Shown here: in pieces, positions 54,434-64,000 of the stretch
How positions within the stretch are numbered: position 1 is the stretch's first letter
How the letters are laid out: each line of letters begins with the position of its first letter
Assembly: GCA_963804865.1 (NCBI GenBank)
Contig: CAWDSH010000001.1
Span: 806,001-870,000 of the forward strand
Reading direction: 5' to 3'
DNA length: 64,000 nucleotides
From: CAVVEQ01 sp963804865
Lineage (GTDB): Bacteria > Chloroflexota > Anaerolineae > Anaerolineales > Anaerolineaceae
Made by a program: the position numbers and the translations under genes
The notes under the pieces: generated by a model
Seen by the model: the letters and a program-made list of their open reading frames with translations, nothing else
What the model was told of the DNA's origin: nothing
The model's database searches: none

Positions 54434-56981
54434 ATGATGAAATTACAGCAGAACGCTACTTATTGGAACGTATCCCCTGAAGACTCACTCACCGCGATAA
54501 AAAGTACGAGGGAAGGGTTGAGTCAAACTGAAGCGCAGGCTCGACTCGAGATTTATGGCCGCAATCTGTTGCATAAACAGGAAAAAGCTGGGGCTCTAAA
54601 GTTATTCCTCAATCAACTCAAGAGCCCACTGGTGCTCATCCTGGTATTTGCTGCTGTGATCTCGCTCCTGACCGGTGAATGGATCGATGCCACCATCGTG
54701 ATTGGCATCATTCTCGCCAGTGCGGTACTGGGTTTCATCCAGGAATATAACGCCAGCAATGCGGTGGAAAAGCTGCGCAGCCAGGTAAAGTTAAGAACCA
54801 CCGTCCTGCGGGATGGAAAACCTTGCTCTATGATGACGGATGAAGTGGTGCCGGGGGATGTGGTGCTGCTCTCCGCGGGGAGCCTGATCCCGGCAGACGG
54901 TGTGGTATTGCAGGCGGATGATTTCTTCGTTAACCAGGCAGTACTGACTGGTGAAACGTTCCCGGTGGAAAAAAGACCGGGTAGCGTGGCTGCAGATGCT
55001 GGACTATCCAAGCGCACGAACTGCGTATTCATGGGAACCAACGTAAGTAGCGGCACAGCCCGTGTCCTGATCGTTCAAACAGGAGCAGCGACCGAATTTG
55101 GACAGATCGCCGGGAAATTATCGTTACGTCCTCCCGAAACCGATTTCGAGCGTGGCATCCGCCGTTTTGGTAACTTGGTCACACAAGCCATGATGGTGCT
55201 GGTGCTTGTTGTCTTCGCTATCAACGTGATCCTGAAGAAACCGCCCATCGATTCGCTGCTTTTTTCCATTGCGCTGGCTGTTGGCATGGCACCCGAGCTG
55301 CTTCCCGCTATCATCAGCATCACCCTCGCCAAAGGTGCGCAGAACATGGCAAAGCAAGGTGTGATTGTCCGTCGGCTTACTTCCATTGAGAACTTCGGCA
55401 GCATGGACGTGCTGTGCACCGATAAAACCGGTACTTTAACTTTGGGTATAGTTCGCCTGGATAATGCCTTCGATATCCACGGGATGAGTTCTGATCTCGT
55501 TTCTAAGTATGCTTATCTTAACGCCCACTTCCAGACCGGTCTGACAAATCCATTGGATGCTGCCATCATTTCCTCCACTCAGCCTGATATTCAGAATTTT
55601 ATCAAGACGGAAGAGATCCCTTATGATTTCATTCGCAAACGGCTGAGTATCGCTGTGAAAGATACGGCCTTGCCCAATCAGCTCCCCTTCTTGATCACCA
55701 AGGGTGCGCTGGATAACGTGCTGGCCGTCTGTACAACAGTCCTGGATGGCGGCCGGGTGGTCGCTCTGGAAAAATCCTACTGCGATAAGATCAATAAACA
55801 GTTTGCAGGATGGAGCGAGCAGGGATTACCGGGTGCTGGGACTGGCCATCAAATCCGTGGAACCAAAACCGGAGTACCCTGTTGAAGAAGAAAGGGAAAT
55901 GCAATTTTGCGGTTTTCTCCTGTTCTTTGATCCGCCCAAACCGGACGTTCAAAAAACGATTGACGATCTGAGGGGATTGGGGGTGAGTCTCAAGGTGATT
56001 ACCGGGGATAACCGGCGGGTTGCCGAGCATGTAGCGAGAGCTACCGGGTTGGGAGTGGAAGGGATCCTGACAGGCACCGAGCTGAACCAATTGCACGATG
56101 AAGCCCTCTGGCAGAAAGCCGAACACATCAACATTTTTGCTGAAGTGGATCCAAACCAGAAGGAACGTATTATTTCGGCGTTGAGAAAGACGGGGCACGT
56201 GGTCGGTTATATGGGTGATGGCATCAACGATGCTCCCGCGCTTCACGCTGCGGATGTCGGGATTTCTGTGGATAATGCCGTGGATGTGGCCAAGGAAACA
56301 GCTGATTTTGTCCTGCTGGAACAGAGCCTGGATGTTTTACGCCAGGGCATCATTCAAGGTCGCCTCACCTTTGCCAATACGCTGAAATATGTATTCACTA
56401 CTACCAGCGCGAACTTCGGGAACATGTTCAGTATGGCCGGGCTGTCGTTATTCCTGCCGTTTTTACCCCTCCTGCCAAAACAAATCCTGCTGAACAACTT
56501 CCTTTCCGATTTCCCGGCGATGACCATTGCAGGTGACGATGTGGACCCGGAGACGGTCATTCGCCCTCAACGTTGGAATATAAACTTCATTCGGAATTTC
56601 ATGATCGTTTTCGGCTTAATCAGTTCCGTGTTCGATTTCATAACCTTTGGAATACTACTCTTTATTGTGCATGCCGCTGAAGAACAGTTCCGTACCGGCT
56701 GGTTTATTGAATCGCTGTTGACCGAGTTGTTCATCCTGCTTGTAGTTCGCACACAGCGGCCTTTGTTTCGCAGTAAACCGGGAAAGATGCTCTGGATAAG
56801 CTCATTGGCTGTTGGAATTTTGACGCTTTTCCTTCCCTATTTACCCATGTCCTCGACCATTTTTGGCTTCACCCCGCTACCCTTGCTAACCTTGATATTG
56901 CTGCTGGGTATAACGTTGCTTTACGTCATCGCGAATGAGATTGCCAAGCGGTTCTTTTATAAAAGATTTCAAGTTCAGTAA
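54434..56981 (+). CDS. mgtA: P-type ATPase, magnesium-translocating type, frameshifted
   Basis: First frame from ATG 54434: N-terminal domain, LTGETFPVEKRPG, phosphorylation motif DKTGTLT, and a nucleotide domain to NKQFAGWSEQG. Second frame resumes YRVLGLAIKSV, KVITGDNRRVAEHVA, MGDGINDAPALHAADVGI and a C-terminal membrane region with QILLNNFLSDFPAMTIAGD, characteristic of MgtA/MgtB. One extra T at 55826-55827 separates them; joined length is 848 residues. It imports Mg2+ (or Ni2+) driven by ATP; no mgtC, regulator or leader is evident. Confidence 0.9.
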
Positions 56982-57020
56982 TTTGATTTTGGAAGACCTG
57001 CTGGGATGGAGTCGTTTGTT

Positions 57021-60000
57021 TTAATCCACCTTACGTTCACTTGGTGATTCCCGGTATGCCTGCGGGGAAACACCGTTGATCTTGTGAAAAACCCGGCTGA
57101 AGTACGATTGGTCGTTGAAACCTACCTTCCGCGCGATATTCTGGATGCTTTCATCCGTTTGGCTGAGCAGTGTTTTCGCCTGCAGTATGCGAAACCGGTT
57201 GAGGTATTCCCAGGGGGAAATTCCCAGCTCGCGGTTGAAAACGCGGCTGAGATAATCCTCGCTAACGCCTACGGCTTCCGCGATCTCCCAGCGAGTGAGC
57301 GCACGGCTGAAGTTTTCGTGCAGGTATGCAGTAGCTCGTTTCACCAGGGCACTGGTATGGGCGGGCAGCGCATCCGTGCCGAACATTGCTCGATGTAATG
57401 CCGAAGCTGTTTCCGTATCCGACCAGATGCCCTTGCTCTGGAAGACGACATGATAATGCTTTTCAAACCGCTTCACATCCTCCAACCCCATGACCTTATT
57501 GCTCAGGATGATTACTGGTACTTGCCGCAAGCGTGCGTCAAAACGCATTCGATCAAGCACCTCCGAGCCATCCACGCCTGGCATGACCAGGTCGAGCAAT
57601 ACCAGGGAGGGTGCTTCCTCAGCCATCAACTTCAGCGCTTCTTCGCCACTGGCAGCAAGACGGACCGGGCAGCCAGGCAAGGCTTCATCCACGATGGTCT
57701 TGTGAGCTTCGCGTACTTGCGGATTATCATCCACGATGAGGACCGGACCTGATGGCTGGAGTGGGCTGATGGCTTCCAGGGCAGTGAGCAGTGGTTGATT
57801 ATCAACCGACTTGATCACAAAACCGGTCAATCCGGTGGAGAGCGATTGATCATCTCCACCGGCTTGACCGAAGAGCAGGAACGGCACCTGGCTTAACCCG
57901 GGATAATGTCTCAAGCGGCGCACGACAACCCAATCCCCGCTATCCGCCCCTGCCAGGTCCCAAGCCAGCGCCACTGGATTTCCTGCGGCGACCGCTTTTT
58001 CGAGATCAGAGGCGCTTCGTAGCGCGTGTATTTTCAACGCCTGCCGCCGGCAGATCTCCTCGATCTCCTCAGATGGCTGATTGGAACTGGAGATCAAAAG
58101 CATGACCGGTTCATTGTTTTTGGTGGATTTCGATTGACCTTCATCGATCACCGGCAGCGGCAGGTAGACATGGAATGTGCTTCCTTGCCCGGGCTTGCTG
58201 TCAAGCGTCATCGTGCCGCCGTGCAGGGAGATTAAATGACGTGTTATCGATAGTCCCAGGCCAATACCACCCGAAATGCGGCGATCATCGGAGAGAGTAA
58301 CAAATGGCTCGAAGATGCTTTCCTTTTGATCGGCGGGGATCCCAAAGCCGGTATCGCTCACCCAGAAATGGACCTGCGGAGGTGTTACTTCCGCTCCAAG
58401 CACCACCCTGCCGCGCTCGGTGAATTTACGCGCATTGCTGAGAAGGTTTAGAAAAATCTGCCGCAGCCGTACGGGATCCGCGCGGATCACCGGCAAACGG
58501 TCAGGCAGTTCCAAATGCCATGTCACTTCGGTGTTGAGTGTTTGATCTGCCAAATTATGGAAGGATTCAGTCACCACCGGGAGTGGATCCATCAACTCCG
58601 TGGAAAGGTCAAGTTCATCGATTTGGGCGCGCGATAGATCCAGCAGATCATTGATCACACGCAGTTGATGCTCGGCATTACTCTGGATTTGGTGCATATC
58701 AGCAAGCAGACCGGCGGGGAGTTCACCTTCATAAGGATTGGGAGTTTGCAGGGCACTCCGCGTGTATCCGAGGATGATATTGAGAGGTGTTCGCATTTCG
58801 TGGCTGACGTTCGCCAGAAGGCGGGTTTTAATGCTGTCCGCTTTCTCAGCCGCAAGGCGTGCTTCCTGGATCTCCTTAAAGAGGAATGCACCCTGCAGTG
58901 CACTGCTCAAGTTGCTGCGCAGCAACTCGTAGACTTCCCCTTCATGTGGACCGAGCTCAAAGACAGCGAAACCAATGGACTTCTCCTGGAAGTAAAGCGG
59001 TTCTACAACCAGGCTGTATCGTCGGTTACGAGGTAAGAGATCAGGCGGTACGATCTGGTGGGATGGGAAACACCTGCCGTTCGGATCGAGCGGGATCCTT
59101 CCTTTTTCACCATATGCCATGACCAGCCTGGCTTCCTCAAGGGATTCAGTTGGATTTTCATAAAGGGCAAGAAATGCGCTCGGGATGCCAAGGTGTGGCA
59201 GGTTTTCAACCAGCGCATCAGTCAGTTGCTGTAAATCAAAAGTGGTTAAGAGCGCTCGGGCAGTTTCACGAAGATTATCGGCCAGTCGTTCGGATTGCCA
59301 CTGCCTTAGTGCATGCGCGCGTTGCACAGCTTCACCGATCACGATTCGAGCCTGGGCAAAAAGAGCCTCAAGACGGCACTTATCTTCCAGGGAGATGCCC
59401 GGTAAAACCCGTTGTCGCAGAACCGAGAGGGCTCCATGCCAGAGAATGACATCGCTATTCTCATGCAAAGCCAGGTCGAGGATCTCTGTAAAAATCTTAA
59501 TAAAGACCTCGGTTGTACCTCTCAGTTCTTCCAGGAAGGCTTCCAGGAGCGGTTCCAACCAGGTGGAGATCTTTTCAGGGCTTACGTGGGATTCAGCGGC
59601 CATCTCTGTTAAACAGTCCCCCCGGGAAGCAATCAGGTTCTCAGCTACAACAACGGGAGGAATTGACTGCTTTTTATCGACAGATGGCAGGTTTGCAGCC
59701 TGGGCTACCGCTTCAGATGGGCATCCACAGGATTGCCGCACGATCAGGTGGGATGGTAGGGTCATCAGAGCTGGTACTGTTGTACCCTTCCATTGGTCCA
59801 GCAGAATCTCAACCGATTTTACACCTTGGTCGTAAAAAGGGAGTTCAACCGTTGTTAAAGGAGGGGTGGCTACGCGTTCTTCGATCGAGTTGTTGAAACC
59901 GGTGACGGCTACATCGGCGGGTACTTGGAAGCCACGCTCCTGGAGGGTCTTCAATGCCCAGAGTGCCAGCATGTCGCTGACAGCCACCACCGCCTGGAAG

Positions 60001-60656
60001 TCTTTGCCCGGAAGAAGTCTGCGTTCGTCGAGCAGGATTTTCACCGCTTCCGCGCCGGCTTCCCAGCGCAGCGGTCTTGTGACCAATTCCGGGATGACTG
60101 GCAGATCATGTGTCTGGAGGGTATCAAGATATGCCCGGTAGCGTTCCTGGGCATAGTAATGCCCTTCGGGACCGCGAATGAAAGCCAGGCGTGTGTATCC
60201 ATGACCCTTGATCAAGTGCTCCATCAGCGCCCGCATACCGTGATAGCTGTCCACTGAGACTGTGGGTGTGCCTTCCATAAATTGAGCCAGGCTGACCATG
60301 GGGAGCGAGCTATACCGATGGTGGAAGGAAATGATTTCCTCTGTGCTGATCACCCCGCCCAGGGTGGAAGCCCAGGTTACGAGGCCATCCAGGCATTCCT
60401 CTCCCGCCATGTCATAGATGCTATTACGTTGCGCCTCATATGCTACGGGAGTGCGCAATCGTCCTCCTGGAAAGCAGATCAAATTAAGATCATGGCGCTC
60501 GGCTGCATCGATCACTCCTGGCCATAATGCCCGGCTGGCCCCCGTATGTAAGCTGGCGAGCAGGAATCCAAAAACGGGTCTCTTTTTGGGGTTTTTCTTT
60601 TGCTTCAACTTTTTTGAGGAGGTGGTTATCATTTGAGTCGGTATCTCGAGGCTCAC
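57021..60656 (-). CDS. Hybrid LacI-sensor/histidine kinase/receiver/AraC regulator
   Basis: A 1211-residue single-chain signalling protein without membrane spans. In order: a LacI-type sugar-binding domain lacking its DNA-binding helix (about 28-320), a helical region, a GAF-like domain (470-590), a histidine kinase with His619 (NVSHEMRTPLN) and GGIGLGLSITRHL, a degenerate receiver (850-960), a canonical receiver with Asp1022 (LLDLVMPG), and an AraC DNA-binding domain (1105-1205). It is divergent from the sugar importer and so probably its sugar-responsive activator. The start is GTG 60656; ATG 60632 is an alternative. Confidence 0.9.
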   Translation of the reverse strand: MSLEIPTQMITTSSKKLKQKKNPKKRPVFGFLLASLHTGASRALWPGVIDAAERHDLNLICFPGGRLRTPVAYEAQRNSIYDMAGEECLDGLVTWASTLGGVISTEEIISFHHRYSSLPMVSLAQFMEGTPTVSVDSYHGMRALMEHLIKGHGYTRLAFIRGPEGHYYAQERYRAYLDTLQTHDLPVIPELVTRPLRWEAGAEAVKILLDERRLLPGKDFQAVVAVSDMLALWALKTLQERGFQVPADVAVTGFNNSIEERVATPPLTTVELPFYDQGVKSVEILLDQWKGTTVPALMTLPSHLIVRQSCGCPSEAVAQAANLPSVDKKQSIPPVVVAENLIASRGDCLTEMAAESHVSPEKISTWLEPLLEAFLEELRGTTEVFIKIFTEILDLALHENSDVILWHGALSVLRQRVLPGISLEDKCRLEALFAQARIVIGEAVQRAHALRQWQSERLADNLRETARALLTTFDLQQLTDALVENLPHLGIPSAFLALYENPTESLEEARLVMAYGEKGRIPLDPNGRCFPSHQIVPPDLLPRNRRYSLVVEPLYFQEKSIGFAVFELGPHEGEVYELLRSNLSSALQGAFLFKEIQEARLAAEKADSIKTRLLANVSHEMRTPLNIILGYTRSALQTPNPYEGELPAGLLADMHQIQSNAEHQLRVINDLLDLSRAQIDELDLSTELMDPLPVVTESFHNLADQTLNTEVTWHLELPDRLPVIRADPVRLRQIFLNLLSNARKFTERGRVVLGAEVTPPQVHFWVSDTGFGIPADQKESIFEPFVTLSDDRRISGGIGLGLSITRHLISLHGGTMTLDSKPGQGSTFHVYLPLPVIDEGQSKSTKNNEPVMLLISSSNQPSEEIEEICRRQALKIHALRSASDLEKAVAAGNPVALAWDLAGADSGDWVVVRRLRHYPGLSQVPFLLFGQAGGDDQSLSTGLTGFVIKSVDNQPLLTALEAISPLQPSGPVLIVDDNPQVREAHKTIVDEALPGCPVRLAASGEEALKLMAEEAPSLVLLDLVMPGVDGSEVLDRMRFDARLRQVPVIILSNKVMGLEDVKRFEKHYHVVFQSKGIWSDTETASALHRAMFGTDALPAHTSALVKRATAYLHENFSRALTRWEIAEAVGVSEDYLSRVFNRELGISPWEYLNRFRILQAKTLLSQTDESIQNIARKVGFNDQSYFSRVFHKINGVSPQAYRESPSERKVD

Positions 60657-60778
60657 CTTTCAAATTAGAGTCTACTATTCTTGAAACACTTTGGGAAGCA
60701 TGGTTTGGATATCCCCTGCCCAAAATCGGAAGACGGAATTGTCCATTAACTGAACGCCAAAGTCCATCCCGCCGCGCC

Positions 60779-60784
60779 TATAAT
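60779..60784 (+). promoter_or_regulatory. Candidate -10 box for the sugar importer operon
   Basis: TATAAT 41 bases before ATG 60826; no matching -35, which would fit activator-dependent expression by the divergent AraC-type protein. Confidence 0.35.
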
Positions 60785-60825
60785 TATTTATACACTCCTG
60801 TCTCTCTTGAGAAGGTCCTACCTAT

Positions 60826-61799
60826 ATGAGCGAACTACCTATTCAACTCCCGACGGTTCAAGGTCCGCATTCGAAAATGTCCGGGAAAAAGGGTATTCGA
60901 GGGTTGATCAGGAACATCAAGAAGTATCGTTGGTTGTACGCCATGATGATCCCGCCCTGGTGTACTTCATCATTTTCCAATACCTTCCGCTTTGGAACGC
61001 TCAGATCGCGTTCAAGGACTTCAAACCGTTATTGGGAGTGTGGGGTAGTCCCTTCACTGGTTTTGATCACTTCATCACTTTCTTTAAATCATATTATTTT
61101 ACCCAGTTGATCGGAAATACATTGATCATCAGCTTCTTGAAATTGATTGTCGGCATCCCGGCAGCCATCATTCTCGCCCTCGCGTTATACGAAACTTGTT
61201 TCATGCGTTTCCGTTCTTTGGTGCAAACGATAGCCTACCTGCCCCACTTCTTATCCTGGGTGATCATGTTCGGCGTGCTTCTCATGCTGCTTTCACCAGG
61301 AGATGGCTTGATCAACTCCATCATCGAATCTCGCGGAGGGGAACCGATCGCTTTCCTGACTTCTCCCAAATGGTTTCGGCTGATCGTGATCGTTTCAGAC
61401 GTCTGGAAGGAAATGGGATGGAGTACCATCATCTATCTTGCTGCCTTGATGGGTATCGATCCGACGCTTTTCGAGGCTGCTTCAGTTGATGGAGCCTCCC
61501 GTGTTCAGCGTATCTGGCATATCTCTCTACCTAGCATCCTGTCAGTCGTGGCCATTGTGACCATGCTGCGCCTGGGGCATATTTTGAATGCCGGATTCAA
61601 TCAGATCTTTATTCTATATTCACTACCCGTCTATAGCGTTGGCGACATTATTGATACGTGGGTTTATCGACAGGGCATTCTGGAATTTCAATTCAGTCTG
61701 GCAACTGCGGTGGGTTTGTTCAAGGGAGCGATTGGCCTCGTTCTCATTGTGGTTTCCAATCGTGCTGCAAAACGTCTCGGTGGATCTGGATTGTTTTGA
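60826..61799 (+). CDS. lplB: Sugar ABC transporter permease, LplB type, frameshifted
   Basis: Real N-terminus from ATG 60826 (GAAGG upstream): MSELPIQLPTVQGPHS, GLIRNIKKYRWLYAMMIP. The other frame continues ALVYFIIFQYLPLWNAQIA and runs to GGSGLF. A missing C in the three-C run at 60951-60953 restores the join and 324 residues, as in the LplB family (six spans; EAASVDGASRVQRIWHISLP is the EAA loop that contacts the ATPase). First of three importer genes. Confidence 0.87.
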
Positions 61800-61812
61800 T
61801 AGAGGAGAGTGA

Positions 61813-62694
61813 ATGAAGCTCCATTTTCGTGGTTGGGATAATTTGATCTTCCAAATAGTCGTCAATGGGATTTTGTTACTTGTATTACTTATCATTTCCA
61901 TTCCCATTTGGCGGGTTTTTATAATGTCCATGACTCCCTTGGGATATATTGACGATCAATCCTTCGGTCTCTGGATCAATCCATGGCAGTGGTCGTTCGA
62001 AGCATATAAGCAGCTTTTCAACCATTCGGCTTTTCTCCGGGCAACCGCAAACAGTTTCTTTATCATGATCTGCGGAACAAGCATCAATATGATCTTGACA
62101 GTTCCTCTGGCATACGCTCTCTCCAATCCCAGGCTTCCTGGCCGGAAATTATTCATCACGTTTATATTGATCCCTTTTCTATTTCACGCCGGATTGATAC
62201 CAACGTACCTTGTAGTGCAACGTTTGGGCTTGGTGGATAACCTGCTGGCGGTCATGCTGCCCACCGCAGTCAGCGTTTATAACACTCTGGTCATGAAGGG
62301 ATTTTTCGAAGGTCTCCCCGAGGAACTCAAGGAGGCAGCCCGCATGGATGGCGCTAATGAACTGGAGGTTCTTTTCCGCATTATCCTCCCTCTTTCCAAA
62401 CCAATTTTACTGACCATAAGCTTGTTCTATGCAGTTGCGCACTGGAATGAGTTCTTCACGCCGATCCTGTATCTGAACAACTACGACTTGATGCCTTTGC
62501 CGGTTTTACTCCGTAACATTCTGTTGGGTGCAAATATAAACGAATATCTTGAGTACGATGCTTTCAGCACCGCACCCATTCAGGCGTTCAAAGCAGCAAG
62601 TGTGTTTATCACGATGCTGCCTATGGTGATCATCTACCCATGGATCCAGCGGTATTTTACCAAGGGAACATTATTAGGAGGAGTCAAAGAATAA
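61813..62694 (+). CDS. ytcP: Sugar ABC transporter permease, YtcP type
   Basis: A 293-residue inner-membrane permease with six spans. EAA loop: EAARMDGANELEVLFRIILP; the C-terminal LPMVIIYPWIQRYFTKGTLLGGVKE is the YtcP/CUT1 tail. Preceded by AGGAGAG and 13 bases after lplB. Substrates in this group are oligosaccharides or plant-polymer fragments. Confidence 0.93.
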   Translation: MKLHFRGWDNLIFQIVVNGILLLVLLIISIPIWRVFIMSMTPLGYIDDQSFGLWINPWQWSFEAYKQLFNHSAFLRATANSFFIMICGTSINMILTVPLAYALSNPRLPGRKLFITFILIPFLFHAGLIPTYLVVQRLGLVDNLLAVMLPTAVSVYNTLVMKGFFEGLPEELKEAARMDGANELEVLFRIILPLSKPILLTISLFYAVAHWNEFFTPILYLNNYDLMPLPVLLRNILLGANINEYLEYDAFSTAPIQAFKAASVFITMLPMVIIYPWIQRYFTKGTLLGGVKE

Positions 62695-62798
62695 CAATCA
62701 AAAAAGGAGGTCGCAAAATCAGATTCGAAACAACGCAAGGAAAAAATCATCTCAGAACATGTCCAATGTTTAAAATAAATAAATCAAGGAGATTAGAA

Positions 62799-64000
62799 AT
62801 GAAAAAGAGTTTTGGAAAATTCGTCCTGATTTCCGTCGCTTTGGCACTGATCCTCAGTGCTTGCGGCGCGAAAGCAACCGAGGTTCCCCCGGCGCCGGCA
62901 ACCGAAGTTCCCGCTGTAGAGGAACCTACACCGGCTCCAACGGCGATTGAACCCGCCGAATTGGAGATATGGGTGAGTGGTCGTGTCAGTGAAGCGGCGC
63001 CGCCTCCGGATGACTGGGTGGCTTATAAGACCATAAAGGATGATCTGCTGATCGATTTGACCGTGGTCCTTTTGCCCACCTCTGCCGGCGATCAAGATAC
63101 CAAGATCAACACTGCAGCAGCTGGCAATGCTCTTCCGGATTTGTTCTTCGTCAATCGCGACACCTGGTATGACCTGGTGGGAGCTGGTCTGGTAGCCAAG
63201 GTGGACGATCTACTTCCCATGATGCCTGAACGGACAGCGTCCCACTACGGTGATCCGCAGCGTAATTTGCTGGTGACTATCGATGGCGCCATGTACGGCC
63301 TGCCGGATCCCGGCCAGATTCCATCAACCGATGGTATGGTCATTCGTCAGGACTGGCTTACTGCACTCGGTCTTAAAGCACCTGTTACACTCGATGATTT
63401 CCTCGCAGTAGCTAAAGCATTTACTTTCGACGACCCTGATGGTAACGGTAAGGACGACACGCATGGTTTCTGCGCTTTTATCGATGGTTCCGGTCTGTCC
63501 AATATGGGATTGAGCCCGCGCTTCAACGCGATCTATGGTGCATTTGGAGTAGCTGGCATCTGGAATCTTTCGAGTGCTGCTGACTTTGGTCTCAACGCAC
63601 GCAACCCGCGTTTCATGGAAGCCACCCAGTTCATTCGCACATTGAACGAAGAGGGTGTTATCGATCCCGACTGGCCAACCCTGAGCAAGGATGATTTCCG
63701 CGCTAATTGGAAACAGGGTGGCTGTGGCATGATGAGTGAAAACTTTGCAGCTCTTGCCAATAAATCAAACTATGCTGCTTTTGATGCCAACTTCCCCGAG
63801 GGTGAATGGGTTGTGCTTCCTCCGCCGGTCGGTCCTTATGGCGATAATTCGGATGGTGTCATCATCCAGTCAGCCCGCATCTATGCCGTCTCACAGAAAG
63901 CGATTGACGAAGGCAAGGGTCCTGCAATCGCCCGTCTTCTGGAGTGGATGGCGACGGATGGCTACTACCTGATCGCTTTTGGCGAAGAGGGTGTCAACTT
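62799..64000 (+). CDS. Sugar ABC transporter substrate-binding lipoprotein (partial)
   Basis: Starts at ATG 62799 (AAGGAG upstream) and stays open to the window edge, about 400 residues. A lipoprotein signal peptide ending LILSACG, an Ala/Pro/Glu linker, then a family 1 solute-binding domain: NALPDLFFVNRDTWYDLV, YGLPDPGQIPSTDGMVIRQDWL, a Ca-binding-like loop DDPDGNGKDD and YLIAFGEEGVN near the edge. Same operon as the LplB/YtcP permeases; this trio belongs to the YtcQ/LipO class. The 3' end lies outside the window. Confidence 0.92.
   Translation, partial: MKKSFGKFVLISVALALILSACGAKATEVPPAPATEVPAVEEPTPAPTAIEPAELEIWVSGRVSEAAPPPDDWVAYKTIKDDLLIDLTVVLLPTSAGDQDTKINTAAAGNALPDLFFVNRDTWYDLVGAGLVAKVDDLLPMMPERTASHYGDPQRNLLVTIDGAMYGLPDPGQIPSTDGMVIRQDWLTALGLKAPVTLDDFLAVAKAFTFDDPDGNGKDDTHGFCAFIDGSGLSNMGLSPRFNAIYGAFGVAGIWNLSSAADFGLNARNPRFMEATQFIRTLNEEGVIDPDWPTLSKDDFRANWKQGGCGMMSENFAALANKSNYAAFDANFPEGEWVVLPPPVGPYGDNSDGVIIQSARIYAVSQKAIDEGKGPAIARLLEWMATDGYYLIAFGEEGVN

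Noticed and set aside
60807..60960. LplB permease start at 60807 in the long frame
   Set aside because: Its first 50 residues are not permease-like, whereas the 60826 frame supplies the family N-terminus before a one-base break.
1729..61799. Programmed ribosomal frameshifting as explanation of the split genes
   Set aside because: The breaks lie in unrelated families at non-conserved places, mostly need skipping one base, and lack the slippery-site, stop-codon and stimulatory-structure pattern.
1..64000. CRISPR arrays, tRNA or rRNA genes, insertion sequences, prophage or defence systems
   Set aside because: No spaced repeats, cloverleaf-like segments, transposase or phage genes or defence-family motifs were recognised.

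Overview
The window looks like a chromosomal piece of a Chloroflexota bacterium, most likely class Anaerolineae. This is inference from gene content: a mevalonate-pathway decarboxylase of the KYWGN type, lipoproteins with Thr/Pro-rich linkers and NBR1-type Ig domains, an LplB/YtcP sugar importer next to a giant LacI-type/histidine-kinase/AraC hybrid regulator, and a sugar-phosphate microcompartment. I saw no rRNA, tRNA, CRISPR array, phage or insertion sequence.

Layout. 1-0.4 kb: end of a [NiFe] hydrogenase large subunit. 0.4-6.9 kb: peptidase T, then a TetR-controlled MacB/Lol-like export operon on the minus strand (two FtsX-type permeases, ATPase, lipoprotein adaptor). 6.9-24 kb: housekeeping genes (mevalonate decarboxylase, site-2 protease, HEAT protein, acylphosphatase, uvrB, a two-component pair, mfd, pth, nnrDE, a membrane spermidine-synthase-like protein and its coupled DUF1461 partner). 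24-32 kb: gpmA, an orphan UgpC/MsmX-type ATPase, a class V aminotransferase, a GNAT protein, an Fpg/Nei glycosylase, two tandem NBR1-Ig lipoproteins and a DUF2877 (AllH-like) protein. 32-44 kb: a minus-strand operon fdrA-DUF1116-cyclase-GNAT-thiolase-like-DUF35, behind a xanthine/uracil permease plus three-subunit molybdenum hydroxylase operon; together these suggest purine or oxamate-type nitrogen catabolism. 45.2-51.5 kb: a GntR regulator divergent from a nine-gene bacterial microcompartment operon (RpiB/LacA-like isomerase, deoxyribose-phosphate aldolase, CoA-acylating aldehyde dehydrogenase, one hexameric, one tandem-domain and three pentameric shell proteins, and a small unknown protein). 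51.5-57 kb: esterase, nadE, a membrane protein and an MgtA-type P-type ATPase. 57-64 kb: the hybrid regulator and a divergent sugar ABC importer, whose binding protein runs off the window.

How the genes fit together. The microcompartment would take deoxyribose 5-phosphate (and a pentose or hexose phosphate through the isomerase-like protein) to glyceraldehyde 3-phosphate and acetaldehyde, then acetyl-CoA, under control of the adjacent GntR protein. The sugar importer at the right end lacks an ATPase, which the orphan ATPase at 25.1 kb could supply. The permease/xanthine-dehydrogenase block and the fdrA block lie head to tail and may form one nitrogen-catabolic island with the DUF2877 gene.

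A data caution: eleven to twelve genes are each split between two reading frames by one-base changes (about thirteen sites, nearly all an extra base), and each rejoined protein has the normal family length and uninterrupted motifs. This pattern points to sequencing or assembly errors rather than gene decay, so I annotate these as single genes and state where the frame changes.
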